Program-made: the position numbers and the translations under genes
Assembly (NCBI GenBank): GCA_002337055.1
Contig: DDFG01000003.1
Location: forward strand, 71,853-135,852
Origin: Betaproteobacteria bacterium UBA1934
Lineage (GTDB): Bacteria > Pseudomonadota > Gammaproteobacteria > Burkholderiales > Rhodocyclaceae
Length of the DNA: 64,000 nt
Direction of reading: 5' to 3'
The notes under the pieces: generated by a model
The model's input: only the letters and a program-made list of their open reading frames with translations
The model's database searches: none
Told to the model about the DNA's origin: nothing
Shown here: piece by piece, positions 19,719-29,191 of the stretch
How positions within the stretch are numbered: the stretch's first letter is position 1
How the letters are laid out: each line of letters begins with the position of its first letter

Positions 19719-19901
19719 ATTGCTCTGGCCAACATCTCCATTCGGGCCAACTCCGGCGGTCTCACGATGGAAGATGATGCCGCGAATGCCAAGATTCGCC
19801 CCATTGCGAACTTCCTCGCCCTGCACGCGGTCGAAACGCCACAGGCCATCGGCGACGGTATATGCTAATGGCTTCCCAAAAATAAGCACAGCGGAGGAGA
19901 T

Positions 19902-21539
19902 ATGCGAGGGACGTGGATCGGCATTGCGGTTGCCACAGCGTTGCAAGTGGCGGCCATGGCGGCTTTGGCGGGAATCGCCTGGGGTCTCTGGATCGCAGCG
20001 GGCTGCATGGTCGTCATCGGCCTGGGCTTGGCGTGGTGGCTCGGTCGGCAGGGCGAAACGCCGGATGCGCTATCCAGCGCCCTGGCGGATATGTCCACCG
20101 GCACTTCCGACCTGAACCTGGCGCTGCCAACTGGGCAAGGTCCGCTCGGTACGCATCTCTCCCGCCTGCTTGGCAAGGTCCGCGATCTGGTTGCCATGGC
20201 ACGCCAGCGCAGCGTATTGATCGCCACCGACGCGGCACGCACCAATCAATTGGTACAGCTCACCGGACATGCCGTGCGGGAGCAGGAAAAGCAGGCGCAG
20301 GCCGTATTTGCGGCCAGCGAACGAGTCAATGCCGCCGTGTTCGCGGTGGGTCACAACGCCGAGGCGATCGGCGAATCGACCCGGGACAATTTGCAGGTCG
20401 CACAACGCTCGCTGACGCAGATGCAGACCGTCGCCACGACCATGCAGTCGGCCACCCAGCACCTGGACCATTTCTCCGACACGGTGCAGGCCCTGCACGC
20501 CAGTTCGATGAAGATCAACGAGATCATTTCGTTGATCAACGAAATCTCCGACCAGACCAACCTGCTGGCGCTCAACGCCGCCATCGAAGCGGCACGGGCG
20601 GGTGAGGCGGGTCGCGGCTTCGCAGTCGTCGCCGACGAAGTGCGAAAACTGGCCGAAAAGGTCAAGTCGGCGACTCAGGGCATCAGCCAGAACACGCAAT
20701 CGATGATCCAGCTCGTCTCCGAAACCGCTGACAAGACCCGGGCCATCGTCAGTGATGTCGGTGAGGCGAGCCAGTACGTCGACGCCTCGGCGCGCGATCT
20801 GGACGCCATGGTCGGCGCGTTTCGGCAGACACATCAACAACTCGCCGAAATTACCGAGGCAATGTCGCAATTGCGCAGTGAGAACGAGACCATCCACAGT
20901 GAGGTCGTCTCGATCCGCGACCATGCTGTGTCCATCTCGGGCAAGGTTGGGCAATGCGAACAATATGCCGCGACCCTGCGCGATTCCACCGAAAACCTGC
21001 AAGGCACGCTGGCCGAATTTCGCACCGGCAACAGCATGTTCGACACGCTGCAGGACAAATGCGGCACATTCAGGGATCGCGTTACCAAGGTACTGCAAGG
21101 GCTGGCGGATCGGGGCGTCGACGTATTCGACCAGCAATACCGCGATATTCCGCGCTCCAATCCGCCGCGCTTCACCACGAGCTACGATTCCGCTTGCGAT
21201 CAGACGCTCACGGCGCTCTACGACGACGTCTTGCGCGACCTACCCGGCCTCAATTACTCGCTTGCGGTCGACAATCGAGGTTACGCGCCCGCCCACAACA
21301 GCGCCGTTTCCCAGGCACCGACCGGCGATCCGTCAGTCGATCTGGCGAAATGCCGTCACAAACGCATCTTCAACGACCCGGTCGGCCTGCGTCTGGCGCA
21401 AAACCAGAAACCGTCGCTTTTCCAGACCTACGTGCGCGACACCGGCGAAGTGCTGAATGACCTCTCGATGCCGATCTTCATCAATGGCCGCCACTGGGGT
21501 GCCGTGCGCATCGGCTTCAAGCATGAACTGTTGAACTGA
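19902..21539 (+). CDS. methyl-accepting chemotaxis protein with C-terminal sensor region
   Basis: A 545-aa chemoreceptor. Two adjacent membrane helices at residues 5-48 form an anchor with essentially no periplasmic domain. The signalling hairpin tip ISDQTNLLALNAAIEAARAG is unmistakable (about 215-235), within a long coiled coil. After it, from about residue 395, is a 150-aa globular C-terminal region (RDIPRSNPPRFTTSY through GRHWGAVRIGF) resembling a Cache/PAS-like ligand domain. Placing the sensor after the signalling domain implies a cytoplasmic input. Good ribosome site GGAGGAG-like before ATG 19902. Confidence 0.9.
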   Translation: MRGTWIGIAVATALQVAAMAALAGIAWGLWIAAGCMVVIGLGLAWWLGRQGETPDALSSALADMSTGTSDLNLALPTGQGPLGTHLSRLLGKVRDLVAMARQRSVLIATDAARTNQLVQLTGHAVREQEKQAQAVFAASERVNAAVFAVGHNAEAIGESTRDNLQVAQRSLTQMQTVATTMQSATQHLDHFSDTVQALHASSMKINEIISLINEISDQTNLLALNAAIEAARAGEAGRGFAVVADEVRKLAEKVKSATQGISQNTQSMIQLVSETADKTRAIVSDVGEASQYVDASARDLDAMVGAFRQTHQQLAEITEAMSQLRSENETIHSEVVSIRDHAVSISGKVGQCEQYAATLRDSTENLQGTLAEFRTGNSMFDTLQDKCGTFRDRVTKVLQGLADRGVDVFDQQYRDIPRSNPPRFTTSYDSACDQTLTALYDDVLRDLPGLNYSLAVDNRGYAPAHNSAVSQAPTGDPSVDLAKCRHKRIFNDPVGLRLAQNQKPSLFQTYVRDTGEVLNDLSMPIFINGRHWGAVRIGFKHELLN

Positions 21540-21545
21540 CAGCGC

Positions 21546-24500
21546 TTACGAATATACGATCTCGACGTTTTCAGGCTTCAGCCACGCACCAAGCTCGTTT
21601 AGGAGGGCGTCTTCGAGCCGCACGCGCAGGGCGTCGCCGAGGACGATCTCGCAGCGGGCGTTGGCGTTTTGGTAGCGCACCCGCACTGCCGCCGGCCCGG
21701 GTGCAAAGGGCGCCAGCAGCGCCTTCAGCCGGCGCGCGTCTGCCTGCCCGTTCATATTGAGCAGGAGGTGCTTGGCGAAACGGGCGCGGGCTTCGCCCAG
21801 GGTCATCAGCGTATCGGCGACGACGCGGTTGCCGCCCGAAAAATCGTCGTAGCTGACCTTGCCCTCAACCACCAGCACCTCGTCGGTGACGATCTTGTGG
21901 CGCTCGGCTTCGAACAGCTCGTTGAACACCGAAACCTCGACCATGGCCGTGCCGTCGTCGAGTTGCACGAAGAGCATCTTGCCGCGCCGGGTCATCTGCG
22001 TGCGTACCCCCACGACGAGGCCGGCCAGCGCCGTTTTGTCCTTGGCCGGTTCGAGTTGCGCCAGCGAGCGGCGAACGAAGCGCGACAATTCCTTCTTGCT
22101 GGCGTTGTAGGGGTGGCCGGAGAAGAAGAAGCCGAGCGCGGTCTTCTCCTGCATCAGTTGTTCCTTCTCGCTCCACGGCTTGGTCGTCACGTAGTCGGGC
22201 GCGTGTTCCTCGACCCCATCGCCCATGTCGAACAGGCTGACCTGCATGGCGTTTCTTTCCGCCTGCTCGGCGTATTCCATGGCGATACCGACGGACGCGA
22301 GCAGCTTGGCGCGATCTGAATCCAGCGCGTCGAAGGCACCGGCTCGGATCAGCGCCTCGATGGTGCGACGATTGACCATGCGCTTGTCGACCCGCTTGCA
22401 GAAATCGAACAGATCCCTGAACGGCCCACCGCTCTCCCGCGCCGCCAGGATGCATTCAACCGCCTGCTGACCGGTGCCCTTGATGGCTCCCAGTCCGTAG
22501 CGAATGGTACCGCGGTCGACCGGCTCGAACTTGTAGGCGGAGGCGTTGACGTCCGGCCCCAGCACCTTGACCTTGTTGGCGATGGCGTCGTCGTAGAAAA
22601 CCTTCACCGTGTCGGTGTTGTCCATGTCCGACGACAGCGTCGCCGCCATGAAGGCCGCGCAATGGTGCGCCTTGAGCCAGGCGGTGTGATAGGTGACGAC
22701 GGCGTAGGCGGCAGTGTGCGACTTGTTGAAGCCGTATTCCGCAAACTTGGTCATCAGGTCGAACAACTGCTCGGCCAGTTTCGGGTCGTAGCCCTGTTTC
22801 GCTGCACCCTCGGCGATGGTCTCGCGGTGCTTGGCCATTTCCTCGGGCTTCTTCTTGCCCATCGCCCGACGCAGCATGTCGGCGCCGCCCAGCGTATAGC
22901 CGCCGATGATCTGCGAAATCTGCATCACCTGTTCCTGATACACGATGACGCCATAGGTCGGCGACAGACACGCGGTCAGGTCGGGGTGGAAATAGTCGAT
23001 CTTCTGCTGGCCCTTCTTGCGCAGGATGAAGTCGTCCACCATGCCCGAACCCAAGGGCCCCGGGCGATAGAGCGCCAGCACGGCGATGATGTCTTCAAAG
23101 CGATCGGGCGAGAGCTTTTTCAGCAGCTTCTTCATGCCCTCCGATTCCACCTGGAAGATCGCCGTCGTGTTGGCATCCTTCAAAATCTGGTAGGCGGCAG
23201 GGTCGTTGAAACCCAGACTCATCAGGTCGAGTTTCTCACCCGTCAGGCGCTCGACGTATTCCAGCGCGAGCTGGATGATGGTCAGGTTGCGCAGGCCCAA
23301 AAAGTCGAATTTCACCAGGCCGGCTTTTTCGACATCGTCCTTGTCGAACTGCGACACCGGCGAGGCGTCGCTGCCGGTGGCCTGGTAAATCGGGCAGAAA
23401 TCCGTGATGCGGCCCGGCGCGATCAGCACGCCGCCGGCATGCATGCCGACGTTGCGGGTCAGGTCTTCCAGCTTCTGCGCCAGATCGAACAGTTCGCGGA
23501 TCGATTCGCCGTCCTGTTCGTCGCGCATCATCTCCTTGATCGCCGGTTCGGTTTCCATCGCCTCGGAAAGCGACACCGGCTTGTTCTGCACCACCGGTAT
23601 CAGCTTGGAGAGCCGGTCGCAGAGCGAATAAGGCAGGTCGAGCACGCGCCCGACATCGCGAATCACCGCCTTGGACGACATCGTGCCGAAGGTCGCGATC
23701 TGGCTCACCGCCTGCGCGCCATAACGTTCGCGTACGTATTCGATGACGCGCCAGCGGTTGTCCTGGCAGAAGTCGACGTCGAAGTCGGGCATCGACACCC
23801 GCTCCGGGTTCAGGAAGCGCTCGAACAGCAGGGCGTAGGCAAGCGGATCGAGATCAGTGATGCCGAGGCTGTAGGCGACCAGCGAACCTGCACCGGAACC
23901 CCGCCCCGGCCCCACCGGCACGCCGTTGTTCTTGGCCCAGTTGATGAAGTCGGCCACGATCAGGAAGTAGCCAGGGAACCCCATCTGAACGATGGTGTTG
24001 CACTCGAACACCAGCCGCGCGTCGTATTCCGGCCGCCGCTCGGCACGCACCGCCGGGTCGGGATAAAGCTGTTCCAGACGTTTTTCCAGCCCGACCTCGG
24101 CCTCATGCACCAGGAAATCGCTGATGCTCATGCCCTCCGGCGTCGGGAAATCCGGCAGGAAATTCTTGCCCAGCGTCAGCTCGATGTTGCAGCGCTTGGC
24201 GATTTCAACGGCGTTTTCCAGCGCCTCGGGCAGATCGGCGAACAGTTCGGCCATTTCGGCGTGGCTCTTGAAATACTGCTCCTCGGTGTAGGGGCGCGGC
24301 CGCCGCGCATCGCCGAGCACGTACCCTTCGGCGATACAGACGCGCGCTTCGTGGGCGAGAAAGTCGTCGCGGTCGAGAAACTGGATCGGATGCGTCGCTA
24401 CCAGCGGCAAACCAAGTTCGCCGGCCAGATCGGCCATCGCGTGGACTTGCGCCTCCTGATGCGGTTGGCCGTAACGCTGCACTTCCAGGTAATAGGCACC

Positions 24501-24992
24501 GGGAAACAGCCGGGCCCACCCTTGCGCCCGTTCCTTCGCCAACTTGTGATTGCCGGCTTCGAGCGCCTCGCCGACATCACCGGCGGCAGCGCCGGACAAG
24601 GCGATCAGCCCGTCGCAACCGATCTCGCGCAGCCACTCGCGGCGAATCTCGGCCTTGTCGCGGCGATCCGGTACCAGATAGGCGCGCGACAGCAACTCGC
24701 ACAATTGCAGGTAACCCGCCTTGTTCCGCGCCAGCAACAGCAACCGGAAGGGATCTTCCGGCGATTCCGGATTCGCGAGCCAGACATCGGCACCGGCAAT
24801 CGGCTTGACGCCTTTGCCACGGGCACCGGAATAAAATTTGACCAACCCGAACAAATTGCCGAGATCGGTCAGTGCCAGCGCCGGCATGCTGTCGGCGGCG
24901 GCTCGCTTGACGGCGTCGCCGACGCGGACGATGCCGTCTGTGACCGAAAACTCGGAATGCAGGCGGAGATGGATAAAGCGCGGTTCGGACAT
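21546..24992 (-). CDS. dnaE: DNA polymerase III alpha subunit
   Basis: Replicative polymerase catalytic subunit, 1148 aa, the typical DnaE1 length. It has an N-terminal PHP domain (HLRLHSEFSVTDGIVRV), the catalytic acidic motif PDFDVDFCQDNRW, the GRGSGAGSLVAYSLGITDLD block, helix-hairpin-helix sequences and a C-terminal OB fold. The frame extends to 25076, but ATG 24992 gives the standard MSEPRFIHL start. It converges with the MCP gene, with only 6 bases between stops. Confidence 0.97.
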   Translation of the reverse strand: MSEPRFIHLRLHSEFSVTDGIVRVGDAVKRAAADSMPALALTDLGNLFGLVKFYSGARGKGVKPIAGADVWLANPESPEDPFRLLLLARNKAGYLQLCELLSRAYLVPDRRDKAEIRREWLREIGCDGLIALSGAAAGDVGEALEAGNHKLAKERAQGWARLFPGAYYLEVQRYGQPHQEAQVHAMADLAGELGLPLVATHPIQFLDRDDFLAHEARVCIAEGYVLGDARRPRPYTEEQYFKSHAEMAELFADLPEALENAVEIAKRCNIELTLGKNFLPDFPTPEGMSISDFLVHEAEVGLEKRLEQLYPDPAVRAERRPEYDARLVFECNTIVQMGFPGYFLIVADFINWAKNNGVPVGPGRGSGAGSLVAYSLGITDLDPLAYALLFERFLNPERVSMPDFDVDFCQDNRWRVIEYVRERYGAQAVSQIATFGTMSSKAVIRDVGRVLDLPYSLCDRLSKLIPVVQNKPVSLSEAMETEPAIKEMMRDEQDGESIRELFDLAQKLEDLTRNVGMHAGGVLIAPGRITDFCPIYQATGSDASPVSQFDKDDVEKAGLVKFDFLGLRNLTIIQLALEYVERLTGEKLDLMSLGFNDPAAYQILKDANTTAIFQVESEGMKKLLKKLSPDRFEDIIAVLALYRPGPLGSGMVDDFILRKKGQQKIDYFHPDLTACLSPTYGVIVYQEQVMQISQIIGGYTLGGADMLRRAMGKKKPEEMAKHRETIAEGAAKQGYDPKLAEQLFDLMTKFAEYGFNKSHTAAYAVVTYHTAWLKAHHCAAFMAATLSSDMDNTDTVKVFYDDAIANKVKVLGPDVNASAYKFEPVDRGTIRYGLGAIKGTGQQAVECILAARESGGPFRDLFDFCKRVDKRMVNRRTIEALIRAGAFDALDSDRAKLLASVGIAMEYAEQAERNAMQVSLFDMGDGVEEHAPDYVTTKPWSEKEQLMQEKTALGFFFSGHPYNASKKELSRFVRRSLAQLEPAKDKTALAGLVVGVRTQMTRRGKMLFVQLDDGTAMVEVSVFNELFEAERHKIVTDEVLVVEGKVSYDDFSGGNRVVADTLMTLGEARARFAKHLLLNMNGQADARRLKALLAPFAPGPAAVRVRYQNANARCEIVLGDALRVRLEDALLNELGAWLKPENVEIVYS

Positions 24993-25090
24993 GGCGCGCA
25001 TTTTACCCCGGCCCACCGCAGCCGCCCCAGCAATGTATTTTTTCATCCGTTTGGCGTATGGTAACCCCATTGTCACCAGGGGTCGTCGCC

Positions 25091-25579
25091 ATGCTCAAGA
25101 AACTTGTCGTTGCGCTTTCCGGCGGCTTGCTCGCCGCGCTGCTGCCGGCCTGCGACGCCATCAACCTGAAAGAACTGAAACCCGGCGTATCGACCGGCTA
25201 CGAAGTGCGCGACCGCATGGGCGCCCCTTCTATGGAATGGCAGGAAAAGGACGGCAGCCGAATCTGGGAATACGCGCGGACGCCAGAAGGCACGAACAAC
25301 TACATGCTGGTCATCGGCCCCGACAATGTCTTGCGCGAAATCCGGCAGGTACTGACGCCGGCCAACTTCGCCAAGGTGCAGCCGGGCATGCATCAGGAAG
25401 ACATCCGCCGCCTGCTCGGCAAGCCCGCCCAGATCATCCCCTTCCCGCTGAAAAAGGAAGTGGTCTGGGACTGGAAGACGCAATCGGAAAACAACCGCGA
25501 AACCTTCTTCAACGTCCACTTCGACGAGGCCGGGGTTGTCACCGGCACGAGCACCAGCGTCACCGGCTCACCCGGCTAA
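25091..25579 (+). CDS. BamE/SmpA-like outer membrane lipoprotein
   Basis: A 162-aa lipoprotein with a signal peptide and lipobox ending at C21 (LLPAC). The mature part has two BamE/SmpA-type repeats, LKPGVSTGYEVRDRMGAP and VQPGMHQEDIRRLLGKPAQ, each followed by W-containing strands. BamE-domain proteins assist outer membrane protein assembly or act as small envelope lipoproteins; two tandem repeats in one chain distinguish it from E. coli BamE. The start follows AGGGGTCGTCGCC. Confidence 0.8.
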   Translation: MLKKLVVALSGGLLAALLPACDAINLKELKPGVSTGYEVRDRMGAPSMEWQEKDGSRIWEYARTPEGTNNYMLVIGPDNVLREIRQVLTPANFAKVQPGMHQEDIRRLLGKPAQIIPFPLKKEVVWDWKTQSENNRETFFNVHFDEAGVVTGTSTSVTGSPG

Positions 25580-25586
25580 CGAACCA

Positions 25587-26795
25587 TTACGCCCCACTTC
25601 CCGGCAGGCGAATTTCGACACGCAAGCCAGTCGGCTCGCGATTGCTGGCCGCAATCTGGCCGCCATGCAAGGTCACTACCCGCTGCGCAATGGCCAATCC
25701 AAGCCCATTGCCCGGTGTCGAGGCACTCTGCGTCAGGCGATGAAATGGCTCGAAAATTGCCGCCAGTTCTTCGGGCGGCACGCCCGGGCCGGCGTCGTCC
25801 ACCTGCACGACCGCCCAACCTCCTTCCCCGGCCGCCAGCCTCACCTGAATCGGCGAACCTGCGGGCGTATGGGCCAGTGCATTGCGGAGAATGTTCTCGA
25901 TGGCCCGGCGCAGCAGATCGGGCGATCCCGGCACATTCACGTCAACTGTCGCCAGGGCGATTTCCCGCTCCGACGCCTCAAAACGGGCGTCATCGACAAT
26001 TTCGGCGAGCATGTCGGCCAGCGGTATCTCGATGCGCTCGTTGACTGAGCCCGTGCCATCCAAACGGGAAAGCGTCAGCAACTCGCCCACCAGGGCGTCC
26101 ATCCGCCCCCCTTCTCGCTCGATGCGATCGGCGATTTCCTCGAGCGAATCCGGCCGTTGCCGCAGCAGGCCTACGGCAGCATGCAGCCGTGCCAGTGGCG
26201 AACGCAGTTCGTGCGACACATCGTGCAGCAAGCGCCGTTGGCCCTCCATCAGCCTTTGCAGTTGTGCCGCCATGCGGTCGAATTCGCATCCCAGATCGGC
26301 CAATTCGTCGCGCCGCCCAATCTCTCCCCCCACGCGCACCGCCAGATCACCCGCCGTCACCGCCGCCAAGGCGCGCCGCAGCGTGCGGATGGGGCGGGCA
26401 AAATACCAAGCCAGCAGCGCCGCAAAAATCAGACTGGCAAACAGGGTCGCCACCAACGGAACGACGGGCACCGGGTGGCGCGGCCCGCTACGACCGCCGC
26501 CACCATGCGGCGGGCCACGATCGGGCGGCGGGCCAGGCGGACCGGCGTCCAGCCTCGGCTCGCCAGGAGGCAGACGCAACCCGCGTTCGTCCGGTGGCGG
26601 CGGCTCTGCGCCCGGTGGCCTCGCCCCGATACCCGGTTCACGACTGGGCGCTCCCTGACCATGCGTAGCCTGCCAGGCCTGCCAGCGGGCCATGTCCTGC
26701 TGGCGCTCGAACCAGAACACGGTCGAAATCGCTGCAATGGCACTCAGTTGAGCCAGCCAGATGAATGCAAAGAATTTCCAGAACAGGCGGCCCAT
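25587..26795 (-). CDS. cpxA: CpxA-like sensor histidine kinase
   Basis: A 402-aa inner membrane kinase: TM1 about 5-27, a short Pro/Gly-rich periplasmic loop about 30-110 without a recognisable sensor fold, TM2 about 110-132, HAMP, the phosphoacceptor H195 in HDVSHELRSPLARLH, and an HATPase with N box (NILRNALAHTP), DDAGPGVP and GNGLGLAIAQ. Its gene follows the response regulator at a 4-base gap. The CpxA identity rests on the regulator, the divergent CpxP-like gene and the DNA boxes; the periplasmic part is unlike E. coli CpxA. Confidence 0.88.
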   Translation of the reverse strand: MGRLFWKFFAFIWLAQLSAIAAISTVFWFERQQDMARWQAWQATHGQGAPSREPGIGARPPGAEPPPPDERGLRLPPGEPRLDAGPPGPPPDRGPPHGGGGRSGPRHPVPVVPLVATLFASLIFAALLAWYFARPIRTLRRALAAVTAGDLAVRVGGEIGRRDELADLGCEFDRMAAQLQRLMEGQRRLLHDVSHELRSPLARLHAAVGLLRQRPDSLEEIADRIEREGGRMDALVGELLTLSRLDGTGSVNERIEIPLADMLAEIVDDARFEASEREIALATVDVNVPGSPDLLRRAIENILRNALAHTPAGSPIQVRLAAGEGGWAVVQVDDAGPGVPPEELAAIFEPFHRLTQSASTPGNGLGLAIAQRVVTLHGGQIAASNREPTGLRVEIRLPGSGA

Positions 26796-26799
26796 TCCA

Positions 26800-27489
26800 T
26801 CAATCCCTGATCAACTGGTAGCCTTGACGGTAAACGGTCTGAATGCAGGAACGACCGTCACGCAATTTGCCCAGCTTGTGCCGCAGGCTGCTGATATGAA
26901 CATCCACACTGCGGTCGAAACGCGTCAGCGGCCGCCCCAGACCGCGCTCCGACAACATCTCCTTGCTGACCGGCCGACCGGCGCTACAAATCAGCGTCTC
27001 GAGCAGATTGAATTCGGTGCTGGTCAATTCCAGCGGCTCGCCGCTCCACTCTGCGCGGCGAGAGGCTGGCCAGAGCGTCAGCGGGCCGGCCCGCAGGGTC
27101 GGATCGCCATCGTCCGCCACCGGCGCGCCCTGCAAACGGCGCAAAATGGCGCGAATACGGGCGGTCAGTTCGCGCGGCGTGCAAGGTTTGGGGACATAGT
27201 CGTCGGCCCCCAGTTCGAGACCGATGATACGGTCGGCATCGTCGCCGCGTGCCGTCAGCATCAACACCGGCACCGGACTGCCGGCGCGAATGCGGCGCAG
27301 GGTGTCGATGCCGTTCAGGCGCGGCATCATCACGTCAAGCACTACCAGCGCAAAGCGGCCGGTCAATGCCAGCCGGGCGCCGCTCTCCCCGTCGTACGCG
27401 AGGCCGACCGCGAAACCCTCGCGCTCGAGGTATTCGCGCAGCATCGCCAGCAACTCGACATCGTCGTCGATCAGCAGGATTTCGTTCAT
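26800..27489 (-). CDS. cpxR: CpxR-like OmpR-family response regulator
   Basis: A 229-aa regulator with a receiver (acceptor D52 in VVLDVMMPRLNGIDTL, conserved K101 in GADDYVPKP) and a winged-helix DNA-binding domain (LTSTEFNLLETLICSAGRPVSKE). The receiver resembles CpxR closely. An in-frame GTG at 27507 exists, but ATG 27489 gives the usual N-terminus. It is transcribed away from the CpxP-like gene across a stretch with four GTAAA half-sites, suggesting autoregulation. Confidence 0.88.
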   Translation of the reverse strand: MNEILLIDDDVELLAMLREYLEREGFAVGLAYDGESGARLALTGRFALVVLDVMMPRLNGIDTLRRIRAGSPVPVLMLTARGDDADRIIGLELGADDYVPKPCTPRELTARIRAILRRLQGAPVADDGDPTLRAGPLTLWPASRRAEWSGEPLELTSTEFNLLETLICSAGRPVSKEMLSERGLGRPLTRFDRSVDVHISSLRHKLGKLRDGRSCIQTVYRQGYQLIRD

Positions 27490-27548
27490 GGACGGTACAG
27501 GGTTCACAAACCGGCATCTTAATGGCTCAAGCCGCTGGCTCGCCGATC

Positions 27549-27584
27549 TTTACAGTCTTTTACCCACGCTTTACCGCACTTTAC
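27549..27584. promoter_or_regulatory. four tandem CpxR-type half-sites
   Basis: TTTAC (complement of GTAAA) occurs at 27549, 27559, 27570 and 27580, with spacers of 5, 6 and 5 bases, so the half-sites repeat about every helical turn. The known CpxR box is GTAAA-N5-GTAAA. The array lies between the divergent regulator and the CpxP-like gene and could control both. Confidence 0.75.
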
Positions 27585-27634
27585 CCGTGAAATGCGGAAA
27601 ATGGCCAGGTCATTCATATCAACCGGAGATCCCC

Positions 27635-28216
27635 ATGAAAAGACGTTTCCAACTCGTCGCCGCCCTGTTCGCCACTAGCCTGTGCACGGTCGCCAGTGCC
27701 CAACAAATGCCGCCGCCCACCGGCATGCCGATGCCGGGAGCCATGGCTCCCCACGGCGCGCCGGGCATGCCGGCGATGTTCCCACACCCGCCGATGCCAC
27801 CCCATCTCTTCATGGCGCACCCGTTGCCGCCGGAACTTCGTCTCAGCGAAGCACAGCAGGACAAGGTATTCGAAATCCAGCACGCCGGCGCACCCGTCAT
27901 GCGCGACCAGATGAAAATCGCACGGCAAGCGGCGGAAGAATTGCACAGGCTGTCGGCCGCCGATGCTTTCGACGAGGCGGCGGTCCGAGCAGTATCCGCC
28001 AGACTGGGTCAGGCCATGACCGAACTGCATGTGTTGCGCATACGTCAGCAACGTCAGATTGAGGCTGTGTTGACGCCGGAGCAGCGCAAACAATTGGCCG
28101 ACGAAAAGAAAAAACACTTTGAAATGAGGGATTTGCCGCATCACCCGGCAAAATTTGCCGACCGGCAAATGGCCTGCGACCGCGCTCCCGAAAAGACCGG
28201 CAAAGCCTCCCGATAA
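27635..28216 (+). CDS. Spy/CpxP-family periplasmic protein
   Basis: A 193-aa secreted protein with a signal peptide (cleavage after VASAQ-region, about residue 23), a Met/Pro-rich segment at about 25-65, and a helical core with two LTxxQ-type motifs, LRLSEAQQ and LTPEQRKQL. Spy/CpxP proteins are periplasmic chaperone-like repressors of envelope stress and metal responses. Met-rich stretches may bind copper, which is an inference. The ribosome site is GGAGAT before ATG 27635. Divergent placement from the cpxR-like gene mirrors E. coli cpxP. Confidence 0.85.
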   Translation: MKRRFQLVAALFATSLCTVASAQQMPPPTGMPMPGAMAPHGAPGMPAMFPHPPMPPHLFMAHPLPPELRLSEAQQDKVFEIQHAGAPVMRDQMKIARQAAEELHRLSAADAFDEAAVRAVSARLGQAMTELHVLRIRQQRQIEAVLTPEQRKQLADEKKKHFEMRDLPHHPAKFADRQMACDRAPEKTGKASR

Positions 28217-28245
28217 ATTTTATTGGCATATTTTCTTAACTAGGC

Positions 28246-28260
28246 TTTACCTCCTTTTAC
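28246..28260. promoter_or_regulatory. CpxR-type box before EF-hand gene
   Basis: TTTAC at 28246-28250 and 28256-28260 with a 5-base spacer, the same arrangement as in the array at 27549. It lies 93 bases upstream of the EF-hand gene start and suggests this gene is in the same regulon. Confidence 0.65.
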
Positions 28261-28352
28261 ACGAAAGCCGCAAAATTTCAGCACCCTGTGGCCGATAACT
28301 TGCTCAACAGCCCCTGCGCGCAATCGTTCATTTTTTATTGAAGGAGACTTTT

Positions 28353-29102
28353 ATGAGCAACACCATCGGCAGCACCAGTCAATGGATGCAACGTCCCGAT
28401 CCGACCCAGATGGTCAGCAAGCTGTTCTCGAAGCTGGATACCAAAAACCAGGGCTATTTGGAGAAAACTGATCTGCAAAGCGCCCTCCAGAGCGCCACGG
28501 GCAGCAGCGATACCAATGTTGATGAACTCTTCGCCAAGCTTGACAGCGATAGCGACGGCAAGGTCACCCAGGATGAAATGTCCAGCACGCTGAAGAAACT
28601 GGCCGACCAACTCGATACGCAATTTCACCAGATGCGGGCGCAGGGCGGCATGCAAGGCATGGGAGGCGCCGGCCAGATGCCACCCCCACCGCCGCAGGGT
28701 GGGGACAAGGATAGCGGTTTCACGAAGGACGAACTGAGCAGCCAGTTGAACGAGATTGGCAGCAGCGACAGCCAGCGTTCGACGTTGATCAGCAACATCG
28801 TCCAGAACTTCGAGGCGGCCGATACCGACGGCGATGGCAAGGTCAGTTTCAAGGAGGCGATGGCCTACGACCAGAAGACGCAAACGGCCTCGACCAGCGG
28901 CAGCAGTACGAGCACGACCGGCAGCACGGAGAGTACCTCATCCAGCTCGTCGACGTCATCCACCTCGTCATCGGAGAGTGTCCTCGCCGAGAAAAAGCTG
29001 ATGAAGCAGATCATGGCCCTGATCCACGCCTACGGCATCGCCGGCAACGGGCAATCGAGCACGGTCAGCACCGCCAGCACGGCGATTTCCACCGCCGCCT
29101 GA
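28353..29102 (+). CDS. EF-hand protein with Ser/Thr-rich tail
   Basis: A 249-aa protein with calcium-loop motifs at about 29-40 (DTKNQGYLEKTD, weak), 64-75 (DSDSDGKVTQDE) and 157-168 (DTDGDGKVSFKE, canonical), a Met/Pro/Gly-rich linker around 98-117, and a tail of Ser/Thr repeats at about 180-215. No signal peptide is apparent. It resembles bacterial EF-hand proteins of the calcium-sensor type; its role is unknown. Strong ribosome site AAGGAGA before ATG 28353, and a CpxR-type box upstream. Confidence 0.82.
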   Translation: MSNTIGSTSQWMQRPDPTQMVSKLFSKLDTKNQGYLEKTDLQSALQSATGSSDTNVDELFAKLDSDSDGKVTQDEMSSTLKKLADQLDTQFHQMRAQGGMQGMGGAGQMPPPPPQGGDKDSGFTKDELSSQLNEIGSSDSQRSTLISNIVQNFEAADTDGDGKVSFKEAMAYDQKTQTASTSGSSTSTTGSTESTSSSSSTSSTSSSESVLAEKKLMKQIMALIHAYGIAGNGQSSTVSTASTAISTAA

Positions 29103-29191
29103 GGGGCCAGGAAGCTCCCGTCCGCCCGGGTGCCGGGCGGACGCCCCACATCCTGCGCACGCGCGCGCCACGCAGCGTTTAGAATGCGCGC

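Noticed and set aside
22662..25064. Long open frame on the plus strand opposite dnaE
   Set aside because: It mirrors dnaE codons in a high-GC gene and has no family-like sequence; dnaE is certain on the other strand.
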